This document shows positions 37,162-46,598 of a stretch of DNA of 64,000 nucleotides, one piece after another. Numbering within the stretch: position 1 is the stretch's first letter; each line of letters opens with the position of its first letter. The position numbers were made by a program, and so were the translations under genes. The stretch comes from Breoghania sp. L-A4 (lineage in GTDB: Bacteria; Pseudomonadota; Alphaproteobacteria; Rhizobiales; Stappiaceae). The DNA lies in assembly GCF_003432385.1 (NCBI RefSeq), contig NZ_CP031841.1, positions 1,713,579 through 1,777,578 on the forward strand. The letters run 5' to 3'. The notes under the pieces are model-generated. The model did not search any database. It worked only from the letters and a program-made list of their open reading frames with translations, and had not been told where the DNA came from.

Positions 37162-38421
37162 CTACCCGTAGCGCCGCTTGGCCTCGATCGCCAGACCCAG
37201 GCCGACGGAGCCGAAGCGGTCGCCGTCGATGACCTGGGCGTCGGGGAAGGTGTGCGTGATCGCTTCGCGGACGTTGGGGATCTGGCTGGTGCCGCCGGTG
37301 AAGAAGATGGCGGAAATCGCCTCCGGCGTCAGCCCCGACTCGGCGACGCAGGCGAGCGATGCGCCGCGCAGGCGTTCCCGCAGCCGCGCGGTGGTCCGTT
37401 CGAAGCTGTCGCGGGTCGCGGTGACGGTGAGGCCCGCCTCGATCCAGTCGAGCGCCGCTTGATACGCGGGCGCTGACGACAGGGCGATTTTCGCCGCCTC
37501 CACCTCGATCAGCATGCTGTGGCCCTTGCGCTCCTCGATGATATGGATCAGCCGATCGATGAACTCGGGCCGCTGCGCGACCTGCCGGGTGTGGCGGATC
37601 TCGATGAGTCGTTTGGGATCATAGAGATGGTGGATGTCGGCCCAGTTCGACAGGTCCCAGTAGGGGCCCGCCGGAATTTCCAGATCACCCCGTGTCTGCA
37701 GCGTCTCGTGGCCGAGCGTCGGCATGAAGGCGCTTATGCTCAAGGTTCGGTCATAATCCGTGCCGCCCAGGCGCAGGCCGCCGTTGGCGAGGATGTCGCG
37801 GGCGCGGTCGTCGGCGACGTTGCGATCGGGCGACAGACGCACGACGGTGAAATCCGAGGTGCCGCCGCCGAAGTCGGCGATCAGCACGATGCGTTCCCGA
37901 TCGATCCGGCGCTCGTAGTCGAAGGCGGCGGCGACGGGCTCGAACTGGAAGGAAACATCCGAAAAGCCGATCTCGCGTGCGATGCGCAGCAGGGTCGCCT
38001 CGGCCTGGGCGTCGGCCTCGTCCTTGTTGTCGACGAAATGCACCGGGCGGCCCAGCACCACATGATCGATGGGCGCCCCGGCGGCGATTTCCGCGCGCGC
38101 CTTCAACTCGGCGATATACAGGCGGATCACCTCCGAAAAGGCGATGCGGCGCTTGTAGACCTGCGTCCGGTCCTCGATCAGCGAGGAGCCGAGGATCGAC
38201 TTGAGCGAGCGCATCAGCCGTCCCGTCGCGCCCTCCACGTAGGCGCGCATGGCGGCGCGGCCCACCAGGAAGGCGTCCTGCGGTTCCGTGCCGAAGAACA
38301 CCGCACTGGGAATCGTTACCTCGTCGCCTTCCAGGGGCAACAGGCGCGGCGCGTTCTCCGCGTGGATGGCGAGGGTGGAGTTCGAGGTGCCGAAATCCAG
38401 CCCGCAAGCAAGGTGCGTCAC
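37162..38421 (-). CDS. Hsp70-like ATPase (YegD/DnaK-related)
   Basis: Protein of 419 residues covering only the Hsp70 nucleotide-binding domain. It has the phosphate-1 loop GLDFGTSNSTLAIH, phosphate-2 LIADFGGGTSDFTVVR and the adenosine loop FFTGGTSQIPNVREAI. There is no substrate-binding lid, as in YegD-type relatives. The gene is divergent from coxM across 385 bases; a role in CO dehydrogenase maturation is possible because CoxD and CoxE also act as chaperones, but this is only positional inference. Confidence 0.87.
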   Translation of the reverse strand: MTHLACGLDFGTSNSTLAIHAENAPRLLPLEGDEVTIPSAVFFGTEPQDAFLVGRAAMRAYVEGATGRLMRSLKSILGSSLIEDRTQVYKRRIAFSEVIRLYIAELKARAEIAAGAPIDHVVLGRPVHFVDNKDEADAQAEATLLRIAREIGFSDVSFQFEPVAAAFDYERRIDRERIVLIADFGGGTSDFTVVRLSPDRNVADDRARDILANGGLRLGGTDYDRTLSISAFMPTLGHETLQTRGDLEIPAGPYWDLSNWADIHHLYDPKRLIEIRHTRQVAQRPEFIDRLIHIIEERKGHSMLIEVEAAKIALSSAPAYQAALDWIEAGLTVTATRDSFERTTARLRERLRGASLACVAESGLTPEAISAIFFTGGTSQIPNVREAITHTFPDAQVIDGDRFGSVGLGLAIEAKRRYG

Positions 38422-38806
38422 GAGAATGCCTCTGTCGGTGTCGCCATGGCAGGGCGCGGGGAAAGCGCGTCCGGCGGGGATGGCGCGGATCGGAACGGTG
38501 CACGAAACCTGCGTGCGGTGCGCGGCCGGGAGCGCCTTCTACAGGGATCCGGCCCCGCCTGTCGAGCCCGGACGCGGCCGGCACCGCGAATCCGGCCTCC
38601 ACGGAACCACAAAGACGAGGCATTTCGCCGCTCATGCGGGCCTCCCGTCATTCGTGCGGCATATTCCGTCGTTCGTGCAAAACGCCTTGTCTCTCATGGA
38701 ATTGAGCACCGGGGCGCGGCGCGATCAGGCACCATGTTGTCGTATCGCACACCCGCTGATGGGGCTGAGGAGAGCACCGCGGCGGGCCGAAAATGGGAGG
38801 ACGATT
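38422..38806. promoter_or_regulatory. cox operon control region with paired direct repeats
   Basis: This 385-base divergent region holds CCGTCATTCGTGC (38645-38657) and CCGTCGTTCGTGC (38666-38678), a 13-base direct repeat with one mismatch and start-to-start spacing of 21 bases. That matches two DNA turns and the usual arrangement of LytTR binding sites. The repeats lie about 130 bases upstream of coxM. GGGAGG at 38795-38800 is the coxM ribosome-binding site. The rest holds no gene. Confidence 0.7.
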
Positions 38807-39670
38807 GTGATACCGGGAACCTTTTCCTACTACCGGCCGGATTCCGTCGACAAGGCAGTCGCCCTGCTCACCGAACTGGGTGAAGAAGCGCGGCCGCTCG
38901 CCGGAGGCCACAGCCTCATTCCGATGATGAAGCTGCGCCTGGCGCAGCCGGAGCATCTCATCGACCTCAGCCAGATCGCCGCACTGAAGAGCATCACGCG
39001 TGAGGGCGACACGGTCGTCATCGGCGCCATGGTGTCGCAGCACGACATGATCGACTCGGCCGAGATCGCCGCGAGCCTGCCGATTCTCATCGAGACCGCC
39101 AAACTGATCGCCGATCCGCAGGTCCGCTATGTCGGAACCATGGGCGGCAATGTCGCCAATGGTGATCCCGGCAACGACATGCCGGCGCTGATGCAGTGCC
39201 TGGGAGCCACCTATGTGCTGGCGGGTCCCAACGGCACCCGCGAGGTCGCGGCGCGCGACTTCTACGAGGCGGCCTATTTCACCAAGCTCGAGCCGGGCGA
39301 ACTGCTCACGCAAATCCGGATCCCGGCGTCGCCGGCGGGCCACGGCTACGCCTATGAGAAGCTGAAGCGCAAGGTCGGCGACTATGCGACCGCCGCCGCC
39401 GCCGTCGTGCTGACGATGAGTGGCGGGACGTGCGCCTCCGCGGCGATCGCGCTCACCAACGTCGGTGACACACCGCTGCTTGCTGAGGAGGCCGCCAGCG
39501 CCCTCGTCGGCACCGTGATCGACAAGGCGGCCATCGATGCGGCTGTCGCGGCGGCGGAAGGCATCACCGATCCTGCGTCCGACGGACGCGGCCCCGCGGA
39601 GTACCGCACCAAGATGGCCGGCGTCATGCTCCGCCGTGCGATCGAGCGCGCCAAGACGCGCGCGGCGTGA
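38807..39670 (+). CDS. coxM: carbon monoxide dehydrogenase medium (FAD) subunit
   Basis: Protein of 287 residues, the normal CoxM size. It starts at GTG 38807, whose first residues (IPGTFSYYRPDSVDKAV) match the conserved CoxM N-terminus, with GGGAGG six bases before. FAD-binding motifs are AGGHSLIPMMKLRLA and TMGGNVANGDPGND. CoxM passes electrons from the iron-sulfur subunit to the quinone pool. First gene of the cox operon; coxS follows after 27 bases. Confidence 0.95.
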   Translation: MIPGTFSYYRPDSVDKAVALLTELGEEARPLAGGHSLIPMMKLRLAQPEHLIDLSQIAALKSITREGDTVVIGAMVSQHDMIDSAEIAASLPILIETAKLIADPQVRYVGTMGGNVANGDPGNDMPALMQCLGATYVLAGPNGTREVAARDFYEAAYFTKLEPGELLTQIRIPASPAGHGYAYEKLKRKVGDYATAAAAVVLTMSGGTCASAAIALTNVGDTPLLAEEAASALVGTVIDKAAIDAAVAAAEGITDPASDGRGPAEYRTKMAGVMLRRAIERAKTRAA

Positions 39671-39697
39671 TCCGCGGACCAGGGAGAGGAAACATTC

Positions 39698-40198
39698 ATG
39701 GCTAAAACACACGTCAAGATGACCGTGAACGGCAAAGAGGTGGAAGCCCTCGTAGAGCCGCGCACGTTGCTCATTCACTTCATCCGCGAGGAGCTGTCGC
39801 TGACCGGCCCGCACATCGGCTGCGAGACCACCCACTGCGGCGCCTGCACGCTCGACATCGACGGCAAGTCGGTCAAGTCCTGCACGCTGTTCGCGGTGCA
39901 GGCCGACGGCGCGGACATCCGCACGATCGAGGGCATGGCGGAAGCCGACGGCAGCCTGCATCCGCTGCAGGAAGCCTTCCGCCAGCACCATGGCCTGCAG
40001 TGCGGTTTCTGCACCCCGGGCATGATCACCCGCGCCTACCGCCTGCTGCAGGAAAACCCCAACCCGACGGACGAGGAAATCCGCATGGGCATCGCGGGCA
40101 ACCTGTGCCGGTGCACCGGCTATCAGAACATCGTCAAGGCCATCCGGGCCGCCGCCGAGGTTATGAACGGCGCTGACGCGAAGGAGGCAGCGGAATGA
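39698..40198 (+). CDS. coxS: carbon monoxide dehydrogenase small (2x[2Fe-2S]) subunit
   Basis: Protein of 166 residues. Plant-type ferredoxin cluster ligands are Cys42, Cys47, Cys50 and Cys62 ([16 protein letters not shown]). The second cluster uses Cys102, Cys105, Cys137 and Cys139 ([11 protein letters not shown] and [11 protein letters not shown]). It relays electrons from the molybdenum-copper site in CoxL to FAD in CoxM. The stop overlaps the coxL start by four bases. Confidence 0.97.
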   Translation: MAKTHVKMTVNGKEVEALVEPRTLLIHFIREELSLTGPHIGCETTHCGACTLDIDGKSVKSCTLFAVQADGADIRTIEGMAEADGSLHPLQEAFRQHHGLQCGFCTPGMITRAYRLLQENPNPTDEEIRMGIAGNLCRCTGYQNIVKAIRAAAEVMNGADAKEAAE

Positions 40199-42615
40199 AC
40201 GACATGACATTGCCGCGCGAGGAGCGCGAAGCAAAACTCGAAGGCATGGGCTGCAAGCGCAAGCGCGTCGAGGATGTGCGGTTCACGCAAGGAAAGGGCA
40301 ACTACGTCGACGACATCAAGCTGCCGGGCATGCTGTTTGGCGATTTCGTCCGCTCGCCCTATGCCCACGCCCGCATCAAGTCGATCGACACATCGGCGGC
40401 CGAAGCGCTGCCGGGCGTCAAGGCGGTGCTGACGGCGGAAACGCTGAAGACCGTCAACCTCGCCTGGATGCCGACGCTGGCCGGCGACGTGCAGATGGTG
40501 CTGGCCGACGGCAAGGTGCTGTTCCAGATGCAGGAGGTCGCCTTCGTTATCGCCGAGGACCGTTACATCGCGGCCGACGCGGTGGAACTGGTCGAGGTCG
40601 AATACGAGGATCTGCCGGTCGTCATCGATCCGTTCAAGGCGATGGACGCGGATGCGCCGGTCCTGCGCGAGGATCTGGAAGGCAAGATGGAAGGGGCGCA
40701 TGGCCCCCGCAAGCATCACAACCACATCTTCGAGTGGACGGTGGGCCAGAAGGAAGAGACCGACGCGATCTTCGCCAGTGCGGCGGTCACGACCAAGGAC
40801 CTGATCTCATACCATCGCTGTCACCCGTGCCCGCTGGAGACCTGCTGCTGCGTCGCCTCGATGGACAAGATCCAGGGCGACCTGACCCTTTGGGGCACCT
40901 TCCAGGCGCCGCATGTGGTGCGCACGGTGGCGTCGCTCCTGTCCACGATACCCGAGCACAAGATCCGCGTGATCTCGCCGGACATCGGCGGCGGTTTCGG
41001 CAACAAGGTCGGCGTGTATCCGGGCTACATCTGCGCCATCGTCGGCTCGATCGTGCTCGGCCAGCCGGTGAAGTGGGTTGAGGACCGCATCGAGAACCTC
41101 GCGGCGACGGCCTTCGCCCGCGATTATCACATGACCACGGAACTGGCGGCCACGGCCGACGGCAAGATCACCGGCCTGCGCTGCCACGTGCTGGCCGATC
41201 ACGGCGCGTTCGACGCCTGCGCCGATCCGACCAAATGGCCGGCCGGCTTCTTCAACATCGTTACCGGCTCCTACGACATCCCGACGGCGCATGTGGCGGT
41301 GGACGGCATCTACACCAACAAGGCGCCGGGCGGCGTGGCTTACCGCTGCTCCTTCCGCGTCACCGAAGCAGCCTATGCGATTGAACGCGCCATCGATCTG
41401 CTGGCGCAGAAGCTGAAGATGGATCCGGCGGAATTGCGCCTGAAGAACTTCATCAAGGCGGCGCAGTTCCCCTATCAGTCGGCATTGGGCTGGGAATACG
41501 ACAGCGGCGACTACGAGACCGCCATGCGCAAGGCGATGGAGGCGGTGGACTATGCCGGGCTTCGCCGTGAGCAGGCCGAACAGCGCGCCGCCTTCGATCG
41601 CGGCGAAACGCGCCAGCTGATGGGCATCGGCATCTCGTTCTTCACCGAGATCGTCGGCGCGGGTCCGACCCGCAACTGCGACATCCTCGGCGTCGGCATG
41701 TTCGATTCAGCCGAGATCCGCATCCATCCGACCGGCTCGGCCATCGCCCGCATGGGGACGATCAGCCAGGGGCAGGGGCACCAGACCACCTATGCCCAGA
41801 TCATCGCCACGGAACTGGGCATTCCAGCCGACATGATCGACATCGAGGAAGGCGACACCGACACGGCGCCCTACGGCCTCGGCACATACGGCTCGCGCTC
41901 GACACCGGTCGCCGGTGCGGCGACCGCCATGGCCGCGCGGAAAATCAAGGCCAAGGCGCAGATGATCGCGGCGCACCTGCTGGAAGTGCACGAGGGCGAT
42001 CTGGAGTGGGATGTCGATGGCTTCCGCGTCAAGGGACTGCCGGAAAAGACCAAGTCGATGAAGGAAATCTGCTGGGCGGCCTACAACAACCTGCCGCCCA
42101 ACATGGAGCCGGGGCTGGAAGCGGTGAGCTACTATGATCCGCCGAACATGACCTTTCCCTTCGGCGCCTATTTCTGCGTGATGGACATCGATGCCGATAC
42201 GGGCGCGCACACCGTGCGGCGTTTCTATGCGCTGGACGATTGCGGCACGCGCATCAACCCGATGATCATCGAGGGTCAGGTGCACGGCGGGCTGACGGAA
42301 GGCTACGCCATCGCCATGGGCCAGGAGATCGCCTACGACGAGATGGGCAACGTGAAAACCGCCTCGTTGATGGACTTCTTCCTGCCCACGGCCGTGGAGA
42401 CGCCGATCTGGGAGACCGATCACACGGTGACGCCAAGCCCGCATCACCCGATCGGCGCCAAGGGCGTCGGCGAAAGCCCGAACGTCGGCTCCGTGCCGTG
42501 CTTCTCCAACGCGGTCAACGACGCCTTCGCCCACCTCGACGCCGGCCATATCCAGATGCCGCATGACAACTGGCGGCTGTGGAGCGTGAGCAAGCGGCTG
42601 GGATTGACGGGATAG
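40195..42615 (+). CDS. coxL: form I carbon monoxide dehydrogenase large (Mo-Cu) subunit
   Basis: Protein of 806 residues, the usual CoxL size. The active-site loop reads VAYRCSFR (residues 381-388; codon for Cys385 at 41347-41349), the AYXCSFR motif of form I enzymes. Form II relatives have AYRGAGR. Cys385 corresponds to Cys388 of the Oligotropha enzyme, which holds the copper. The molybdenum-site glutamate is in [15 protein letters not shown]. Together with CoxM and CoxS it oxidises CO to CO2 at atmospheric or higher concentrations. ATG 40195 is in an ATGA overlap with coxS. Confidence 0.97.
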   Translation: MNDMTLPREEREAKLEGMGCKRKRVEDVRFTQGKGNYVDDIKLPGMLFGDFVRSPYAHARIKSIDTSAAEALPGVKAVLTAETLKTVNLAWMPTLAGDVQMVLADGKVLFQMQEVAFVIAEDRYIAADAVELVEVEYEDLPVVIDPFKAMDADAPVLREDLEGKMEGAHGPRKHHNHIFEWTVGQKEETDAIFASAAVTTKDLISYHRCHPCPLETCCCVASMDKIQGDLTLWGTFQAPHVVRTVASLLSTIPEHKIRVISPDIGGGFGNKVGVYPGYICAIVGSIVLGQPVKWVEDRIENLAATAFARDYHMTTELAATADGKITGLRCHVLADHGAFDACADPTKWPAGFFNIVTGSYDIPTAHVAVDGIYTNKAPGGVAYRCSFRVTEAAYAIERAIDLLAQKLKMDPAELRLKNFIKAAQFPYQSALGWEYDSGDYETAMRKAMEAVDYAGLRREQAEQRAAFDRGETRQLMGIGISFFTEIVGAGPTRNCDILGVGMFDSAEIRIHPTGSAIARMGTISQGQGHQTTYAQIIATELGIPADMIDIEEGDTDTAPYGLGTYGSRSTPVAGAATAMAARKIKAKAQMIAAHLLEVHEGDLEWDVDGFRVKGLPEKTKSMKEICWAAYNNLPPNMEPGLEAVSYYDPPNMTFPFGAYFCVMDIDADTGAHTVRRFYALDDCGTRINPMIIEGQVHGGLTEGYAIAMGQEIAYDEMGNVKTASLMDFFLPTAVETPIWETDHTVTPSPHHPIGAKGVGESPNVGSVPCFSNAVNDAFAHLDAGHIQMPHDNWRLWSVSKRLGLTG

Positions 42616-42925
42616 AAAAATGGGAGCGGCGGCTATTGCCGACATGGCGCGGCCGCTCCCATCATGCCTTCCCACGCGGGCGGGGGGCGCTGAGACCTGG
42701 TGGTGGGCGCAATAGTGCCTCTTCCCGGTGTCATCCCGGCTGGAGCGTTAGCGGAAAGCCGGGACCCAGTAATCAACGCCGCCAGTGATCCCGCGAAACA
42801 ACCGACCCCAATGGTTACTGGGTCCCGGGTCTCGCTGCGCTCGCCCGGGATGACATCACGGGTAAAGTCGTTGATCGACTTCCAGAGATGAATTCAATGT
42901 CTGCGCCGAAGGAACGGACTTCCCC
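42616..42925 (+). repeat. palindromic dispersed-repeat-like element between coxL and coxD
   Basis: The 310-base gap inside the cox operon contains a large palindrome at 42730-42854. Outer arms are GTCATCCCGG and CCGGGATGAC; inner arms are CCGGGACCCAGTAA (42759-42772) and TTACTGGGTCCCGG (42815-42828), a perfect 14-base match. The stretch AGCGTTAGCGGAAAGCC before the inner left arm mirrors TCGCTGCGCTCGCCC on the right. This is the form of REP-like elements of alphaproteobacteria. It may be a spacer or mRNA-processing site. Confidence 0.75.
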
Positions 42926-43807
42926 ATGACCCTCGACAAGGCCGAAATCGCCACGCGTCTCGCCGGTGCCGGATATGTGGCGGACAGTGAACTGGGCACA
43001 GCACTCGTCTTGATGGACCTGCTCAAGCGGCCTCTGCTGCTGGAGGGCGAGGCCGGAGTCGGCAAGACCGAGGTCGCAAAGGCCTTGAGCGCGGTTCATG
43101 AGGCGCCGCTGATCCGCCTGCAGTGCTACGAGGGGCTGGATGCCTCTTCGGCGCTGTATGAATGGAACTATCAGCGCCAGTTGCTGGCCATCAAGACGCA
43201 CGAGCGCGACGGGCTCGCGGCCGAGGCGGTCGAGGCGCAGATCTTTTCCGAAGACTATCTGCTCGAGCGGCCGCTGCTGGCCGCCATCCGCTCCAAGACG
43301 CCGTCGGTGCTGCTGATCGACGAGATCGACCGGGCGGACGAGGAATTCGAGGCGTTTTTGCTGGAGATCCTGTCGGACTGGCAGGTCTCGGTGCCCGAGC
43401 TCGGCACCATCAAGGCGGTGACGATCCCGCGGGTGATCCTGACGTCGAACGGCACCCGCGAGCTCTCCGACGCGCTGCGCAGGCGCTGCCTGTATCACTA
43501 TGTCGACTATCCCGACGAGGCGCGCGAGACCCGCATCCTGCAGGCCCGGCTGCCGGACATCGACACCAGCCTGGCGATCGAGATCGCGCGCATGGTGGCG
43601 ATGATCCGCAAGGAGGACCTTTCCAAGGTTCCGGGCGTGGCCGAGACCGTCGACTGGGCGGCCGCGCTCGTCGGCCTGGGGGTCAAGCATCTCGCCGACC
43701 AGCCCGAAGTCATCCACGAGACCCTGCTGTGTCTGCTCAAGACCCGGTCCGACCAGGCGTCGATGACCCGCGAAGTCACCGACCGTCTGCTGGGAAAGGT
43801 GGCCTGA
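42926..43807 (+). CDS. coxD: CoxD-type MoxR AAA+ ATPase
   Basis: Protein of 293 residues. Walker A LEGEAGVGKTEVAKAL (residues 39-54) and Walker B SVLLIDEIDRADEEFE (Asp132-Glu133), sensor 1 RVILTSNGTRELS. CoxD-type MoxR ATPases unfold or remodel apo-CO dehydrogenase so that the copper and sulfur of the Mo-Cu cluster can be inserted. The start ATG 42926 follows AAGGAACGGACTTCCCC, a weak site. Its stop lies one base before coxE. Confidence 0.93.
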   Translation: MTLDKAEIATRLAGAGYVADSELGTALVLMDLLKRPLLLEGEAGVGKTEVAKALSAVHEAPLIRLQCYEGLDASSALYEWNYQRQLLAIKTHERDGLAAEAVEAQIFSEDYLLERPLLAAIRSKTPSVLLIDEIDRADEEFEAFLLEILSDWQVSVPELGTIKAVTIPRVILTSNGTRELSDALRRRCLYHYVDYPDEARETRILQARLPDIDTSLAIEIARMVAMIRKEDLSKVPGVAETVDWAAALVGLGVKHLADQPEVIHETLLCLLKTRSDQASMTREVTDRLLGKVA

Positions 43808-43808
43808 C

Positions 43809-45017
43809 ATGAACGCCGCGTCCGCATCGCGCGAGGCCGGTGAGGTCGGGGATGCCGCCGGCGCCGCCGTGCGCGCGCGCATGACCGGTTTTCTGAAGAC
43901 CCTGCGCGACAACCATTTCGCTGTGGGGCTGGATGAAGCACGCGACGCGCTGGTGCTGGCTGAGGCGGGTTATGGCCGCCGCGCGTCGGCGCTGCGCCCC
44001 GCGCTCCGGGCCCTTTTGTGCGCGCGCCCGGCCGACTGGCAGCGGTTCGAGGCGCTGTTCGACGCGCATTGGCTGGGTCGCGGCGTGCGTGCGGCAACGA
44101 TGATCGCGGGCCAGCCGCAAAAGGCGCCGGCCGGCGTCAACCGGGTGGCGGGAAAGCCCGGGGCGCAGGGCGCGCCCGACGGACTGCCGGACCATGTGGA
44201 GCGCGGCGGCGACACGGAAGCGGCCGGCGAGGGCGAGGCGACGCGCGGCGGCGCATCGCGCGCCGAGGTGCTGGAGACGACCGACCTGCGCCATGTGGCG
44301 GATCCGGACGCCATCGCCGAAGTCAACGCGCTGGTGGAGCGGCTGGCGCGGCGCATGCGCTACCGGCTGACCCGGCGCGAGCGGCTGCGCCGCAAGGGAC
44401 GGCGCATCGATCTGCGCGCCACCATCCGGCATTCGGTCGGGCGCGGCGGGGAGCCCATCGACCTGATGCGGCGCAAGCGCCGCGAGACGCCGCTGCGCAT
44501 CGTGGCGCTGCTCGATGTTTCGGCGTCCATGAGCCAGTACAGCGCGTTCTTCCTGCGCTTTCTGCATGGTATTCTGGATCATGTGCGCGAGGCGGACGCC
44601 TTCCTGTTTCATACGCGGCTGGTGCACGTCTCGCCGGTGCTTCGGGAAAAGGATCCGCAAAAGGCGCTGGACCGGTTGTCGCTGGTCGCGCGCGGTTTCT
44701 CCGGCGGCACGAAGATCGGCGAGAGCATCGCCACCTTCAACCGGCAGCATGCGGCGCGGGTGGTGCATGGCCGCACGGCGGTGATCATCATGAGCGACGG
44801 CTACGACACCGGAGACGCGGAAGGGCTGGCCGAGGCGCTGGCGAGTTTGCGCAAGCGCACCCGGCGCATCGTCTGGCTCAATCCGATGGCCGGCTGGGAC
44901 GACTACGCGCCGCTGGCCGCCGGCATGCAGGCGGCGCTGCCGTATCTCGATCTTTTCGCTCCCGCGCACAATCTCGAAAGCCTCGCGGAACTCGAACCCT
45001 ATCTCGCCCGTATCTGA
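43809..45017 (+). CDS. coxE: CoxE-type von Willebrand factor A protein
   Basis: Protein of 402 residues. The VWA domain has the metal-ion-dependent motif LLDVSASMSQYS (DxSxS) near residue 236 and RTAVIIMSDGYDTGD. The N-terminal 170 residues are helical (MoxR-partner domain). CoxE works with the CoxD ATPase, which by homology to MoxR-VWA pairs targets the enzyme for metal-centre maturation. The gene starts one base after coxD. Confidence 0.93.
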   Translation: MNAASASREAGEVGDAAGAAVRARMTGFLKTLRDNHFAVGLDEARDALVLAEAGYGRRASALRPALRALLCARPADWQRFEALFDAHWLGRGVRAATMIAGQPQKAPAGVNRVAGKPGAQGAPDGLPDHVERGGDTEAAGEGEATRGGASRAEVLETTDLRHVADPDAIAEVNALVERLARRMRYRLTRRERLRRKGRRIDLRATIRHSVGRGGEPIDLMRRKRRETPLRIVALLDVSASMSQYSAFFLRFLHGILDHVREADAFLFHTRLVHVSPVLREKDPQKALDRLSLVARGFSGGTKIGESIATFNRQHAARVVHGRTAVIIMSDGYDTGDAEGLAEALASLRKRTRRIVWLNPMAGWDDYAPLAAGMQAALPYLDLFAPAHNLESLAELEPYLARI

Positions 45018-45031
45018 ACGGGAGGACACCA

Positions 45032-45877
45032 ATGAGCGATCTCAAGGAAACCGTTCTCGACATGATCGACCGCCTGCGCCACGAGCGCAGGCCCTTTGCC
45101 GTGGCAACCGTGGTGCGCACCGTGGCGGCCACGGCCGCCAAGGCCGGCGCCAAGGCCGTGGTGCTGGAGGATGGCACCATGCATGGCTGGATCGGCGGCG
45201 GCTGCGCGCAAGGCGCCGTGGCCCGCGCGGTCAAGAGCGCGCTCGCCGACGGCCAGCCCCGGCTGATCTCGGTGCAGCCGCACGAGATCATGAGCGCGGA
45301 GGGTGTGGCCCAGGGCGAGGCGCGCGGCGGCGTGGAATACTATCGCAGTCATTGCCCGTCGAAGGGCACGGTGGATGTGTTCATCGAGCCGATGCGCCCG
45401 CGTCCTGTGGTGCTGGTCTGCGGCACGGCGCCGGTGGCGCGCGCCGTCGCCGATCTGGCGCCGCGCTTCGGCTTCGAGGTGGTGCTCGCCGCGCCCGAGA
45501 AGGACTGGGCGTCGGTGGAGACCGCCGACCGGCGGATCGACGGCTACGAGGCCAGCGCCCTGCCGCAGGGCGACGTGTTCGCCATCGTTGCGACCCAGGG
45601 GCGCGGTGATATAAAGGCGCTGACCGGGGTGCTCGCCAGCGACATGGCGCATGTCGCGTTTGTCGGCAGCCGCAAGAAGGCGCAAGCCCTGAAACGCGAT
45701 CTCGCGGATGCTGGTGTTCCCGAAGCCAGGCTTGCGTCGCTACATGCGCCCGCGGGTCTCGATATCGGCGCCATCACGCCGGAGGAAATCGCCCTGTCGA
45801 TCATGGCGGAGGTGATCCAGGTGCGTCGCGCCGCCACCCGGCGGAGCGGCGCGAATTCGCAGACGAGCGCGGCGTAG
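45032..45877 (+). CDS. coxF: CoxF, XdhC/CoxI family maturation protein
   Basis: Protein of 281 residues. ATG 45032 follows GGGAGG. The XdhC N-terminal domain (FAVATVVRTVAATAAKAGAK, IGGGCAQGAVARAV) and C-terminal Rossmann-like XdhC domain (VVLVCGTAPVARAVADLAPR, then VAFVGSRKKAQALKRDLADA) are visible. XdhC proteins bind molybdenum cofactor and help sulfurate it before insertion. It follows coxE by 14 bases. Confidence 0.92.
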   Translation: MSDLKETVLDMIDRLRHERRPFAVATVVRTVAATAAKAGAKAVVLEDGTMHGWIGGGCAQGAVARAVKSALADGQPRLISVQPHEIMSAEGVAQGEARGGVEYYRSHCPSKGTVDVFIEPMRPRPVVLVCGTAPVARAVADLAPRFGFEVVLAAPEKDWASVETADRRIDGYEASALPQGDVFAIVATQGRGDIKALTGVLASDMAHVAFVGSRKKAQALKRDLADAGVPEARLASLHAPAGLDIGAITPEEIALSIMAEVIQVRRAATRRSGANSQTSAA

Positions 45878-45927
45878 CGGATCACCGTCACTCCTTCAAG
45901 AACGGACCATCAACGAGGAAACGATCC

Positions 45928-46554
45928 ATGAAAATGTCTGGCGAAGAGCGCATCGCCGCTCCGCGCGAAGCCGTCTATGCGGCACTGAATGATCCCGATG
46001 TGCTGAAGGCCGCCATTCCCGGCTGCAAGGAGCTCAACAAGCTCAGCGACACCGAACTGGAGGCCAAGGTCGGGCTGGCCGTGGGGCCCGTGCGCGCCAC
46101 GTTCACCGGCGCCGTGACGCTGACCGATCTCGATCCGCCGAGGGGCTACCGCATTGTCGGCGAGGGCAAGGGCGGGGCGGCGGGTTTCGCCAAGGGCGGC
46201 GCCACCGTCACGCTGGAAGAGGACGGGAATGCCACGATCCTGCGCTACGATGTGGATGCGGATGTGGGCGGCAAGCTTGCACAGCTCGGCTCGCGGCTGA
46301 TCGATTCCACCTCGAAGAAACTCGCCAAGCAGTTCTTTGAGAAGTTCGGAAGCATGGTCGAGGAATCCCAGGGCGTGGCTGCCACGCCGGAAGCCACCGG
46401 CGGCACGTCCGAACCCGCGTTGGAAGGGGCCGCGATCCCGGCTGCCGATGCGGCGGCGGCACCTGAGCCCAAATACTGGTACCAGGGCCCTCTGGGGATC
46501 GTCCCCGTGGCCGTGGCGCTGGCCGTCATGGTTTATTTCTGGTTCGGCCGGTAA
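45928..46554 (+). CDS. coxG: CoxG, SRPBCC-domain membrane-anchor protein
   Basis: Protein of 208 residues. Residues 1-145 are a CoxG/SRPBCC lipid-binding fold (MKMSGEERIAAPREAVYAAL, IPGCKELNKLSDTELEAKV). A Pro/Ala-rich linker leads to one C-terminal membrane helix (GIVPVAVALAVMVYFWF). CoxG recruits CO dehydrogenase to the cytoplasmic membrane for electron transfer to the respiratory chain. Last gene of the cox operon, convergent with a LysR gene. Confidence 0.92.
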   Translation: MKMSGEERIAAPREAVYAALNDPDVLKAAIPGCKELNKLSDTELEAKVGLAVGPVRATFTGAVTLTDLDPPRGYRIVGEGKGGAAGFAKGGATVTLEEDGNATILRYDVDADVGGKLAQLGSRLIDSTSKKLAKQFFEKFGSMVEESQGVAATPEATGGTSEPALEGAAIPAADAAAAPEPKYWYQGPLGIVPVAVALAVMVYFWFGR

Positions 46555-46598
46555 CGCGACGGGCAGGGCGGCCCCCTCAAGGGGGATGGCCGGCGCGG

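Noticed and set aside
42730-42854. Insertion sequence or MITE
   Set aside because: No transposase and no clear target-site duplication could be seen; the structure is better described as a REP-like palindrome.
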